DNA of 64,000 nt from Sphingobium sp. CCH11-B1. Its GTDB lineage: Bacteria > Pseudomonadota > Alphaproteobacteria > Sphingomonadales > Sphingomonadaceae. Location: assembly GCF_001556865.1 (NCBI RefSeq), contig NZ_LSJY01000169.1, positions 1 to 64,000 of the forward strand, written 5' to 3'. Below, piece after piece: positions 9,091 through 17,344 of the stretch. Under the pieces are notes generated by a model, which saw only the letters and a program-made list of their open reading frames with translations, had not been told where the DNA came from and ran no database searches. Made by a program: the position numbers and the translations under genes. The first letter of the stretch is position 1. The number at the start of each line of letters is the position of its first letter.

Positions 9091-10287
9091 ATGGCGAGCC
9101 TTGCCCGCTTGAATGACACGCCCCCCGTGTCCGCACCCTATCGCATCGATGTGTCGCGCGGTGGCCGCAGCGGCCGCGTATCCTCGGAATGGTTCTCACG
9201 GCCCGATGACGAGAAATTTCTCTCGCTTTCCAGTCTTTATGACAGCGTTCGCGCCCGCGCCGATCACTCGACCACGCGCATCGTCGAAAGTCGCGCGATC
9301 CGGGTCGAAGCCAGGAGCGACAATCCCGAACGGCTGATGCTGATCGCGCCGGGGGATGGACGGCCTGTCGCACCGACCAACTGGTCCTTCGGCCAGATAT
9401 CCAGCCTCGTCGGTGCGCCGGCCTCCTATCTACGTCAGCTTCCCGCCGCTCTGGCCGGGATCAACCTGCAACACGGCCTCATCACCCATCGCGGCGAACA
9501 GGTGAAACTGCTTCAGACCGACGATGGCCGCACCGAACTGCGCGCCGCCACGGGCAGCGAGTATGGCCGTATTTTCGACCATGAACTCGTGCAGGCGATC
9601 ATGGCTTTCGCCGGCGACGGTGTCGGTGACACACGCTGGAAGGTGCCCGGAACGATCCAGTGGGGCAGTATGACCTATAACCCCTTCGTCGACATCACCA
9701 GGGATACGACGACGCTCTACGCCTCGGACAGGGATGTGTTCGTATTTCTGGTCGACGACACGCACCCGATCGAGGCTGGTAAGCTGCCCAACGGCGATCC
9801 CGATCTCTATTTTCGCGGATTTTACGCGTGGAACTCCGAGGTCGGCTCCAAAACGCTCGGCATCGCGACCTTCTACCTACGAGGCGTTTGCGCCAATAGG
9901 TGCCTGTGGGGCGTCGAGAATTTCGAGGAGGTGAACATCCGTCACTCGAAATTCGCGGCCGCCCGTTTCTCTCACCAGGCTGCGCCCGCGCTCGAGCATT
10001 TCGCGAACTCCTCGCCGCAGCATTTTATCACCGGGATCAAGGCCGCGCGGGAACGCATCGTCGCGCGCAAGGATGAGGACCGCGATACTTTCCTGCGCCG
10101 CCGCGGCTTCACCAAGGCCGAGACGACGAAGATCATCCAGACGGTAATGGCGGAGGAGGGGCATCCCCCGGAAAGCCTGTACGATTTCGTGCAAGGCATC
10201 ACCGCTGTGGCACGTTCAAAACCCCATCAGGACAGCCGCCTCGAACTCGAGGGCAAGGCCAGGAAGCTGCTCGAACAGGCGCTCTGA
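9091..10287 (+). CDS. DUF932 family protein
   Basis: A 398-residue soluble protein matching the DUF932 (phage/plasmid-like) family, with the typical core around SSLVGAPASYLRQLP, DDGRTELRAATGSEYGRIFD and RHSKFAAARFSHQ. These proteins are common on plasmids and integrative elements; their biochemical role is not established. Of two ATGs (9082 and 9091) the second is better, because the AGGAG at 9077-9081 then has a 9-base spacing. The gene stands at the head of the plus-strand run leading into the PRTRC cassette. Confidence 0.85.
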   Translation: MASLARLNDTPPVSAPYRIDVSRGGRSGRVSSEWFSRPDDEKFLSLSSLYDSVRARADHSTTRIVESRAIRVEARSDNPERLMLIAPGDGRPVAPTNWSFGQISSLVGAPASYLRQLPAALAGINLQHGLITHRGEQVKLLQTDDGRTELRAATGSEYGRIFDHELVQAIMAFAGDGVGDTRWKVPGTIQWGSMTYNPFVDITRDTTTLYASDRDVFVFLVDDTHPIEAGKLPNGDPDLYFRGFYAWNSEVGSKTLGIATFYLRGVCANRCLWGVENFEEVNIRHSKFAAARFSHQAAPALEHFANSSPQHFITGIKAARERIVARKDEDRDTFLRRRGFTKAETTKIIQTVMAEEGHPPESLYDFVQGITAVARSKPHQDSRLELEGKARKLLEQAL

Positions 10288-10375
10288 CGCCTGGCTTCGG
10301 ATTTGCCGAATTTTACCTCCAACGCCCGCTCCGGTCTCCGACCGGGACGGCTATCGCTCATGAAAGGATAAGGCG

Positions 10376-10492
10376 ATGCGCGCCCAATCCGATGTTTGCC
10401 TGAATGATTTTGCCGTGGACGTCGCCTTCTTCAGCGACGGCGAGCACTTTGCCAGCCAGACCTACGCGGTCACCGTTCGGTCCGACTCATGA
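10376..10492 (+). CDS. 38-residue small protein coupled to the ParB gene
   Basis: ATG at 10376, preceded by AAAGGATAAGG, encodes 38 residues (MRAQSDVCLNDFAVDVAFFS at the start) and ends in a TGA overlapping the ATG of the ParB-like gene (ATGA at 10489-10492). The overlap and the ribosome site suggest real translation, either as a microprotein or a leader that couples translation to the cassette. No family recognised. Confidence 0.55.
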   Translation: MRAQSDVCLNDFAVDVAFFSDGEHFASQTYAVTVRSDS

Positions 10493-12180
10493 CCCGCAAT
10501 CGCACCCAGCGTCTGGGAACAGGGCTCTCTGCCCTCATCGCCGCATCGCCCCCACCCATCACGACTTTGCCACTCGCTAACATCTCCGTTGGATATAATC
10601 CCCGCCGTTATTTCGATAGCAGGAAGCATGACGAGCTCGTCGCGTCGCTGCGCCTGCGCGGAATGCTCCAGCCGATACTGGTTCGTCCGACCAAGGATGC
10701 GAGCGACAGCTATCTCATCGTCGCAGGCGGGCGTCGCTACCGGGCGGCCTTGGAAGCCTTCGGGCCTGAGGGCGAAATTCCCGTCGTCATCCGAGAGATG
10801 ACCGATCAGGAAGCCCTTGAGGCAGCGATCGACGAAAACGACGTGCGCGACGACGCATCGGAAACCGAGCAGGCCGATGCCGCCGTGCGCGTGCTCGCGG
10901 CCTGCCAGGACGATCGGGCCGAAGCCGCGCGCCGGCTCGGCTGGTCGAAAGCCAAGCTCGACCGCCGTCTTGCTCTGGGTAACCTCTCCGATACCGTCAA
11001 GCGCGCGCTCGACGAACGCCGGATCAAGGTCGGCCATGCCGAACTGCTCGCCGCCGTGCCCGCTGACAAGCAGGACAAGGCGCTCGATACGATCCTGAGC
11101 TCCGGCCTGGACGTGAGCAAGACACGCGACCTGCTGATGCGCGTCACGCAGGTTCTCGCCAGCGCCAGTTTCGACAAGAGCGAATGCATGACCTGCCCGT
11201 TCAATTCGGCAACGCAGCGGGCGCTCTTCGAGACCCATATCGACGATGGCCACTGCACCAACGCGGCATGCTTCGAACTCAAGACCCAGTCGGCGGAAAT
11301 GCTCCGCTTCGAGGAACAGGAACGCGCCGACAAGGCCGCGCGGGCGGCGGCGCGCCGTGTGAAAGATGATGATGCAGACGATGACGCTGACGATGAAGAG
11401 CAGGACGACGTCATCAATGAAGCTAGGGGCGACGGCAAGGAGATGTCAGGCGATGGGACCGGCTCTCCAGTAAGAAGCCGGATGGTCGCATCTGCCCCGT
11501 CCGTCGCGGCTGGCAAAGCGAATAGCGCGCCGACGGCGTCCAAATCGACTGTCACCGCCAAATCGATCGCAGACCGTACCGTCGAACTGCGCGAAGCGAT
11601 GTGGCGCACTGCGGTTGCAAGGGCGCTTGCGGGCAATAGCGCGCATGCCCAGAGTGCGATCCTGGTTGCCGCGATGTCGGGCACGTTGCCGCAGATCAAG
11701 GCGGAAACCCTCAAGGCGCGCTCGGGCCTGCTGGTCGACGCCGCATTCCCCGGCCTCGATTATCGCGCCAAAATCACGGTGATCGGCGAACTCGAGAAAG
11801 CGCAGGCAGCCACCATATTGTCGGCGATCGGCGCGGCCTATGCCAAGGACGTGGTAAATTTCGAACATGTTGCCGACCTCGCGCGCGCCTTCGACGTGGA
11901 TCTGCGCGCCATCTGGCAGGTCGATAAGGCTTTTCTTGAGCGATACACCAAGGATGAACTGAGGTTCATCGCTCGCGAATGCGGCCTGATCGCGCATATG
12001 GGCGAAAAGGCGTTCGCCAAACGGCTGGGGGGCAAAAAGTCCGACCTCATCGCCGGTATGCTCGGCGCCATCGGCTTCAAATGGGCGGGACGCCTGCCGA
12101 GCTGCATGACGCTCGATGGACGATATGGACCACCTCCGGGCGACGCCGCTCCTGCGGTGCCCTCAAAGCTCGCCGCCTGA
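10489..12180 (+). CDS. PRTRC system ParB-family protein
   Basis: A 563-residue protein with a ParB/sulfiredoxin-like N-terminal domain (about 25-115) including NPRRYF and the GGRRYRAAL box, in ParB proteins the CTP/NTP-binding and clamp region, then a helix-turn-helix (about 135-165, EAARRLGWSKAKLDRRLAL). A Cys cluster follows (CMTCPF near 232 and CTNAACF near 256), probably binding zinc, then a very acidic linker (DDDADDDADDEEQDD) and an all-helical C-terminal region. The order of the genes downstream (E, C, F, B, A, ThiF) identifies it as the founding member of a ParB-related ThiF-related cassette. It likely binds specific DNA and supplies the DNA-linked part of the system; the DNA site is not identified here. 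Confidence 0.92.
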   Translation: MTRNRTQRLGTGLSALIAASPPPITTLPLANISVGYNPRRYFDSRKHDELVASLRLRGMLQPILVRPTKDASDSYLIVAGGRRYRAALEAFGPEGEIPVVIREMTDQEALEAAIDENDVRDDASETEQADAAVRVLAACQDDRAEAARRLGWSKAKLDRRLALGNLSDTVKRALDERRIKVGHAELLAAVPADKQDKALDTILSSGLDVSKTRDLLMRVTQVLASASFDKSECMTCPFNSATQRALFETHIDDGHCTNAACFELKTQSAEMLRFEEQERADKAARAAARRVKDDDADDDADDEEQDDVINEARGDGKEMSGDGTGSPVRSRMVASAPSVAAGKANSAPTASKSTVTAKSIADRTVELREAMWRTAVARALAGNSAHAQSAILVAAMSGTLPQIKAETLKARSGLLVDAAFPGLDYRAKITVIGELEKAQAATILSAIGAAYAKDVVNFEHVADLARAFDVDLRAIWQVDKAFLERYTKDELRFIARECGLIAHMGEKAFAKRLGGKKSDLIAGMLGAIGFKWAGRLPSCMTLDGRYGPPPGDAAPAVPSKLAA

Positions 12181-12215
12181 TCTGCTTTTGCATTTTCACG
12201 AGAAGGACAGATATC

Positions 12216-12641
12216 ATGCTGATTACCAGCCTGCTTCCGCTGCTAAGCCACTATTCGCTCGGCTTCGATCTCGTCGCAGGCCCCGACGACACCGTCACTC
12301 TAACCATTATGCCCCGCAAGGTGGCAGGGGTGGCCCAAAATCTCGAAGCCGGCGAGGCCCGCCCGATCTCGATCACGGCGAGCGCCGCAGAAATCGATGC
12401 GGAACTCGGACGAGGCGCAGATGGCGCATTGGGGCAGCTTATGGCCTCGCGCAAAACACTCGCCGACCAGATCGCCGAGCAACGCCAGGCGGCCGAGCTT
12501 GCGCGGACCGCCGCTGCGCAAGCCGCGAAGCCGAACACCGCGGCGGCCAAACAGGCCGTGCCTGCCACGCCCGTGAAAGCATCAGCAGCGAATAATCCGC
12601 CAGCCGACGCCACGGCCGAGGAACCCGCCAGCCTCTGGTGA
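12216..12641 (+). CDS. PRTRC system protein E
   Basis: A 141-residue protein starting at the ATG at 12216 after AGAAGGACAG. The N-terminal ~90 residues (MLITSLLPLLSHYSLGFDLV onwards, with TVTLTIMPRKV) are folded; the tail is Ala/Pro/Lys-rich and probably disordered. Its place between ParB and protein C is the usual position of protein E in PRTRC cassettes. Its molecular role is unknown. Confidence 0.85.
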   Translation: MLITSLLPLLSHYSLGFDLVAGPDDTVTLTIMPRKVAGVAQNLEAGEARPISITASAAEIDAELGRGADGALGQLMASRKTLADQIAEQRQAAELARTAAAQAAKPNTAAAKQAVPATPVKASAANNPPADATAEEPASLW

Positions 12642-12686
12642 GACAGCCGCCCGATTTTTCCAACACCATTGCCAACGAGGCTTGCC

Positions 12687-12893
12687 ATGCAGATCAATCA
12701 TCTCACCCGGGCCTATCGATATGACGGCATCGACCTGCCGGTGCCGCCCCATCTCGCCGACGACCGCAACGCCCTGCGTACCTATCATGCCACGCTCTAC
12801 CCGGCGATCCTCAACGCTGAGATGGTCGATACCGGCATTATTGGGGGCGCCCATATCACCGAATATCGCCGTGCCGTCGGCACCAAGGGCTGA
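12687..12893 (+). CDS. PRTRC system protein C, ubiquitin-like (Prok_Ub) candidate modifier
   Basis: A 68-residue protein with the YRYDGIDLPVP strand-turn motif and a C-terminal EYRRAVGTKG tail. PRTRC protein C belongs, as far as I recall, to the Pfam Prok_Ub (prokaryotic ubiquitin) family, a beta-grasp fold found beside E1, E2 and JAB genes. The exposed terminal Gly is what an E1-like enzyme could adenylate; unlike ubiquitin the tail is KG rather than GG. It sits four genes upstream of the E1-like ThiF gene in the same run. That it is really attached to targets is inference. Confidence 0.88.
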   Translation: MQINHLTRAYRYDGIDLPVPPHLADDRNALRTYHATLYPAILNAEMVDTGIIGGAHITEYRRAVGTKG

Positions 12894-12968
12894 CCATGGC
12901 GCGGCGTGCCGGAACCCCTATACCGCCCACACAGCACAGGACATTGTGCCAATGGATCGAGGCTGACG

Positions 12969-14063
12969 ATGGCGACACGCCCAGCTTTACCCGGCCTGCC
13001 TGCAGCGCCGCGAGCCGGACCCTCCACGCCAAGATCGCGCTCCCCCCGGATAGCGGTCCGGGCGAAGTCCGAGAGCCCCTCCAACCCCCATCCGCTCTGC
13101 GTCTGCCGCCGCTCGGCTGACCTCGCCGGCACGTCGGTCGTGCTCTCTACTGACGTTCCCGTTCTCTTCGACCAGCCGCTGGGTCCCCATCACGAACTGG
13201 TCGGCCGGTGGGCTCTGTCGCTCGAAAAAACGATGCGGACGCTCACCCGTCCGGCCGCGCGTCGGCATATCGAGCGAGTCTTCGACGCTACCGTGCTCGA
13301 CGTCCTCAATTCCGTTGATCTGGTCGATCTGCGCGTCGTCGTCCTTCAAGGCGGCGAGCAGGGCGGTCCACCCGCGATTGCCATTATCTGTGAGAGCCTG
13401 GGGCAGATCGATCTCGGCTGGATCGAAACCGGAGATGCGCCTGTTGCCTGGCGCGCCGCTGCTTATCGGGCGCTGGAACGGAACCTTGGCCGAGTATTGC
13501 CCATCTACGGCTACCCATTCCTCTTCGACGAGATCGCGATGTACTATTGGGATGGCGAAACCGAAGACGACGCTGCCCGCCAGAGCCTGATCGCTTATCA
13601 CGGCGCAGATGCCGACGATCTCGAAAATATGGTGCTGCCCTCGGAGATGAACGCTCGGCGGCCTGCGTGGATGATCGCAGCCAATGCGGCGCCATCGAAG
13701 CGACTGCCGGGCGCGCTACGCCGCAGGCTGAACGCACTCGGACGGACATCCAAGGCGCTCGGGGGTCTTGAGAGCGCACGCAATGCCTGGAACTGCGATT
13801 TCGAGATCATCCAGGATTACATCCCGGGCTATGAGGAATGTTCCTCTCTGCCGCCGTTGACGCTCGTGCCCTTCGAGCAATTCGCCCGTGAACTCGACGA
13901 CATTGCCCGTAACGGCATGGAGATGGGCTTCATGGACATCGCAGGGATCTTTCCGCTGCCGCACGCCGATCGCATCGACGACTGGTTCACCTCCCTGCGG
14001 CTCGGCGCGCAGTTTCTCGTTGCCGCCCAGGACCTGATCCGGCTCGATCCAACTACATTGTGA
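12969..14063 (+). CDS. PRTRC system protein F
   Basis: About 364 residues from the ATG at 12969; the frame is also open to a GTG at 12906, but the extra 21 residues look non-coding. The N-terminal 40 residues are Pro/Arg/Ser-rich, followed by an acidic alpha/beta domain with EIAMYYWDGETEDDAA and PLPHADRIDDWFTSLRLGAQ. Position and length match PRTRC protein F. No catalytic motif is evident and the role is unknown. It is followed after 8 bases by protein B. Confidence 0.82.
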   Translation: MATRPALPGLPAAPRAGPSTPRSRSPRIAVRAKSESPSNPHPLCVCRRSADLAGTSVVLSTDVPVLFDQPLGPHHELVGRWALSLEKTMRTLTRPAARRHIERVFDATVLDVLNSVDLVDLRVVVLQGGEQGGPPAIAIICESLGQIDLGWIETGDAPVAWRAAAYRALERNLGRVLPIYGYPFLFDEIAMYYWDGETEDDAARQSLIAYHGADADDLENMVLPSEMNARRPAWMIAANAAPSKRLPGALRRRLNALGRTSKALGGLESARNAWNCDFEIIQDYIPGYEECSSLPPLTLVPFEQFARELDDIARNGMEMGFMDIAGIFPLPHADRIDDWFTSLRLGAQFLVAAQDLIRLDPTTL

Positions 14064-14071
14064 GGCTCCTT

Positions 14072-14908
14072 ATGCCCGACCACAGCACGCATTTTGAAGC
14101 GACGAGCGGCGGCATGATCCTGACAAACGCCATCCTGCTCTACCGGAGCCAGGGATCCCGAATCCCTCAAGCCTATGGCGCGTCGACACAGGACGCTTGC
14201 GCCTTCGCCAGCATCCATGCGGTCGACCAGACCCACGAAGACCATCCGACAATCGCGGCCGGTGTGCCACTTACCCGCGCGCATTTGCGGCAATGGACCG
14301 AAGCGCTTGGACGGAGCGTGGCGCCCGAGCTTCTTCCCGACAACATACTGGTCGCGCACGCCGATATGCTCGCTTGGTGGGTTCCCCCGCAGGTGCGCCC
14401 GGCCTGGTTCGCACTATCATCTCCGCCTGACGGGCTCCGTGTCCTGCACGAAAGGAACATCGTACCTGTGCCCTATCCCGCGCATCTGTTCGTCGCCACC
14501 CGATCGGGCCTCGGCGTCTACGCCCTGCCGACGAATGCACGCCCGACGGCCGAGACGCGGTTGTTGCACTCACCTATTCTTAATGTGTTCGTCGGCGGAC
14601 AGCTATGCTGGGGCAATATCCCCAGGCCCGGATCGCTTAGCATCGCCTCCATCCCGGACTTTGAGCGCGCTGTATTCGAAAGCTGGTCGACGCATCCTAA
14701 TCCCGGGCAGGAACGCACTGTTACCGGCAAGGGAGGACTCATCCGGCTCTGGGACGACCTCGCCGCGCGCGGCGCGAAGTGCTTCCCGGTCGGCCGTCTC
14801 AAGCCTCTCAGTTTCGCCGGGCGCCGGCAGCCAGGACCAAACGTACGGCGCACTGCGCCAGACCCTGTAACCGTCGGAGCCTTGATCGCCCGCTGGAACC
14901 GGCGATGA
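14072..14908 (+). CDS. PRTRC system protein B, E2-like (Prok-E2_D)
   Basis: A 278-residue protein. The PRTRC B family corresponds, as I recall it, to the Pfam Prok-E2_D group, proposed bacterial relatives of ubiquitin-conjugating E2 enzymes. The segment LLHSPILNVFVGGQLCWGNI holds the candidate catalytic Cys179, with His166 and Asn171 just before it, resembling the His-Pro-Asn...Cys arrangement of E2s. ATG at 14072 was preferred to an in-frame GTG at 14060. The stop overlaps the next start (ATGA at 14905-14908), so B and A are translationally coupled. E2 activity is predicted, not shown. Confidence 0.85.
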   Translation: MPDHSTHFEATSGGMILTNAILLYRSQGSRIPQAYGASTQDACAFASIHAVDQTHEDHPTIAAGVPLTRAHLRQWTEALGRSVAPELLPDNILVAHADMLAWWVPPQVRPAWFALSSPPDGLRVLHERNIVPVPYPAHLFVATRSGLGVYALPTNARPTAETRLLHSPILNVFVGGQLCWGNIPRPGSLSIASIPDFERAVFESWSTHPNPGQERTVTGKGGLIRLWDDLAARGAKCFPVGRLKPLSFAGRRQPGPNVRRTAPDPVTVGALIARWNRR

Positions 14909-15564
14909 CTTCGCTCACCGATGACCCGACAGCCGCTGCGCTGCTTGCCGCGATGCCCTGCTATCCCGTCCCGTCGCAAGGCCGATCGCCGGCTATCGAA
15001 GCGCTTCGGACAGCGCGTGCCGGTCATGGACTTTTGGTCGGCCACGACGGCGTCATGCTGATCCTGCGCCGACCGTGGCTCGCGCTCGATGCCTGGGTCA
15101 CACCGCCAATCTCGGCCTACCTCCCTTATGGCAGCGCCGGCACACCGAGGGCCGACCTGCGGTGCGGACTGATTCCCGGTGAACTGCTCAAGCGCATATT
15201 GGAACATCTACGTGGGGCGTTACCCAATGAGTCCGCGGCGTTTATCCTCTGGAACGCGGTCACGCGGGAATTCTCAGTCGAGTTCCCGATAATCGACGAG
15301 GCGACGCCCTCGCGTCTCGTCTATCACCCGCCGATCCTGCGATCCGACTGGCACCTGATCTGTGATATTCATAGTCACGCGGCAGGACCGGCCTTCTTCA
15401 GCGCCACCGACGACGTCGATGATGCACATTCAACCAAAATCTCGCTTGTCTTCGGTCGGCTTGATCACGCCGGTAGTCCCCTCGCTGCCTCGCGTCTTTG
15501 CGCAGGGGGGATGTTCCTGCCGCTGCCGCGCAGCCCCTTCTCTGGAGATGGTCATGCAAGCTGA
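14905..15564 (+). CDS. PRTRC system protein A, JAMM/JAB metalloprotease
   Basis: A 219-residue protein whose C-terminal half carries a complete JAMM motif: His155-Ser-His157, seven residues, Ser165, two residues, Asp168 (IHSHAAGPAFFSATDD), with Glu108 (NESAAF) a likely upstream general base. Such motifs bind catalytic zinc in deubiquitinase-type isopeptidases and in processors of ubiquitin-like precursors. In this cassette it could remove or mature the protein C modifier. Its start overlaps protein B by 4 bases and its end overlaps the ThiF gene by 11 bases. Confidence 0.9.
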   Translation: MTSLTDDPTAAALLAAMPCYPVPSQGRSPAIEALRTARAGHGLLVGHDGVMLILRRPWLALDAWVTPPISAYLPYGSAGTPRADLRCGLIPGELLKRILEHLRGALPNESAAFILWNAVTREFSVEFPIIDEATPSRLVYHPPILRSDWHLICDIHSHAAGPAFFSATDDVDDAHSTKISLVFGRLDHAGSPLAASRLCAGGMFLPLPRSPFSGDGHAS

Positions 15565-16330
15565 TATCCGCGCGCGTCACTATCTACACGCTGACTTCGA
15601 GAATCGGGCTATTCGTGTCCTGCTGGTGGGCTGCGGCGGGAACGGCGCCCAGATGCTCATGGGACTCGCCTCGCTCGACACCGCGCTCCGCGCGATCTCG
15701 ACCCGGTCTCTCGACGTCACCGTCGTCGACGACGATATCGTGACCGAGGCGAATCTCGGTCGCCAGCCCTTCTATCGCTGTGACATTGGCAACTCGAAGG
15801 CCCACACACTGACCGAACGCATCAACCTCGCGCATGGGCTTTCCTGGAAGGCAGTGCACGGTCGCGCACCTGACGCGATCGGGATCGAAGGCGCCGATAT
15901 CCTCATCACCTGTGTCGATACCGCTTCGGCGCGGCGTACGCTGGGGGCGGCGCTGGAGAATGGCCATAGCAGCCCCGCTTACTGGATGGACCTCGGCAAT
16001 CGTGCGAGCGACGGGCAGTATCTGATCGGTTGCCCAGGTAACTCGACTGACAAACGTACTGACCGCCTTCCGACCGTGCTCGAAACCTTTCCGGAACTGG
16101 CGGACGAGGCTGTTGCCGAAGACGATGCCCCATCCTGTTCGGTCGCCGAGGCCCTCGAACGCCAATCGCTTTTCGTCAATCGTGTCCTGGCAAGCCACGC
16201 GCTTGCCCTGCTGTTCGATCTTCTAGGGCGCGGGTCGATCGGACATGCGGGCGCCTTCATCAATCTTGCCATCGGCCAAACCGTCGCCATCCCGCTGATG
16301 CATGGCGTCGCAGGTTGCCGTCGGCACTAA
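15554..16330 (+). CDS. PRTRC system ThiF-family E1-like activating enzyme
   Basis: A 258-residue Rossmann-type protein. RVLLVGCGGNGAQM (residues 21-34) is the nucleotide-binding loop, VVDDDIVTEANLGR (58-70) gives the acid and Arg of the ATP site, NSKAHTL gives Lys82, and CVDTASARR (120-128) the downstream Asp of E1/ThiF/MoeB enzymes. Cys195 in DAPSCSVAEA is a candidate thioester Cys. ATG at 15554 was chosen because TCTGGAG at 15541-15547 lies 6 bases upstream. It should adenylate the C-terminus of a small beta-grasp protein, most plausibly protein C. Confidence 0.92.
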   Translation: MQADIRARHYLHADFENRAIRVLLVGCGGNGAQMLMGLASLDTALRAISTRSLDVTVVDDDIVTEANLGRQPFYRCDIGNSKAHTLTERINLAHGLSWKAVHGRAPDAIGIEGADILITCVDTASARRTLGAALENGHSSPAYWMDLGNRASDGQYLIGCPGNSTDKRTDRLPTVLETFPELADEAVAEDDAPSCSVAEALERQSLFVNRVLASHALALLFDLLGRGSIGHAGAFINLAIGQTVAIPLMHGVAGCRRH

Positions 16331-16395
16331 ATGATGCTCGCTCGCGTCCATAAATCGCGCCGCATCATAGGTCATTGTGGCCGGTGACGGCTTTT

Positions 16396-16415
16396 GGTAT
16401 ATACATGGCATATGC
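16396..16415 (+). promoter_or_regulatory. AT-rich imperfect palindrome upstream of vapBC, probable operator
   Basis: TATATA and ATATGC half-sites flank CATGGC just upstream of the vapB ribosome site (AGGAGG at 16417-16422). VapBC operons are normally repressed by the toxin-antitoxin complex at such palindromes. No clean -35/-10 pair was assigned. Confidence 0.45.
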
Positions 16416-16430
16416 AAGGAGGCGCGCCCG

Positions 16431-16697
16431 ATGGCTCAACCCATTTCCACCAGTGTCGTTCGCGAGGCGAAGCTGTTTCGCAACAACCGCAGCCAGGCCG
16501 TACGCATCCCGGCGGAGTTCGAGTTTTCCGGGAGCCGCGTTCTCATCCACAAAGAGGGCGACAAGCTCATCATCGAACCTGAACCCAGAGCCAATCTGGT
16601 CGATATCCTCAAGGCACTTGCGCCGCTCGCCCCTGACGATGATTTTCCCGAGGATCTCGACGCGACGCTGCTGCCGCTCAAGGATGTCGATTTGTGA
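16431..16697 (+). CDS. vapB: VapB-type antitoxin, AbrB fold
   Basis: An 88-residue protein with the swapped-hairpin AbrB/SpoVT signature (REAKLFRNNRSQAVRIPAEF then VLIHKEGDKLIIEP) and an acidic toxin-binding tail (PLAPDDDFPEDLDATL). ATG at 16431 follows AGGAGG with an 8-base spacing. It binds operator DNA and neutralises VapC. Its stop overlaps the GTG start of the toxin gene (GTGA), so the two are coupled. Confidence 0.88.
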   Translation: MAQPISTSVVREAKLFRNNRSQAVRIPAEFEFSGSRVLIHKEGDKLIIEPEPRANLVDILKALAPLAPDDDFPEDLDATLLPLKDVDL

Positions 16698-17107
16698 GCA
16701 CACGCTACATGCTCGACACGAACATCGTGTCGGACCTCGTTCGCAACCCGCAGGGGCGCGTATTCGAGAAGATCGTCAAAGTTGGCAGCGACCGTCTGTG
16801 CATCAGCGTGATCACTGCGGCAGAATTGCGCTACGGCTGCGCTAAGAAAGGCTCGGCAAAGCTGCTCGCGCAGGTCGAGGCGATCCTTGCCGGTATTGAA
16901 ATTCTGCCGTTCGATGTTCCCGGCGATGCCGAATATGGCGGCATCCGTGCCGAACTGGAGGCGGCGGGCTGCCCCATCGGCCCAAACGACCTGCTCATCG
17001 CCGCGCATGCTTATGCTGTCAGCGCTATACTGGTTACCGCCAATGTCGATGAATTCCGGCGTATCCGGGGCCTTAAGATCGAGAACTGGCTCGAGCCGCA
17101 AGCGTAA
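16694..17107 (+). CDS. vapC: VapC-type PIN ribonuclease toxin
   Basis: A 137-residue PIN domain with all the expected acids: Asp8 (MLDTNIVSDL), Glu44 (TAAELRYG), Asp99 (PNDLLIAAHA) and Asp119 (TANVDEF). Members cleave tRNA or rRNA. GTG start at 16694 within GTGA overlaps the vapB stop. This pair differs from the one at 6.3-7.1 kb: the antitoxin has an AbrB rather than a ribbon-helix-helix fold. Confidence 0.92.
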   Translation: MSTRYMLDTNIVSDLVRNPQGRVFEKIVKVGSDRLCISVITAAELRYGCAKKGSAKLLAQVEAILAGIEILPFDVPGDAEYGGIRAELEAAGCPIGPNDLLIAAHAYAVSAILVTANVDEFRRIRGLKIENWLEPQA

Positions 17108-17344
17108 CCGGCGCGGGTTAACTCTACCACCATCCGGTCAACTACGACCGAGCTGATTTACGGTCGAGCGCGATCATGCCGTGAAGGGCCGGATCACGCT
17201 CTGCCGACAAGCTTCGCCTCGCGAGCGGACACGAAGGAGAAGGGGAAAGATAGGGGGTGATCCCAGGGAGATCGCCCTTATGCTCACTCCGTACCACCAC
17301 CGTCGGCATAGTCGGTCTTGCAGCCCGCAGCTATCGACCGGAGA

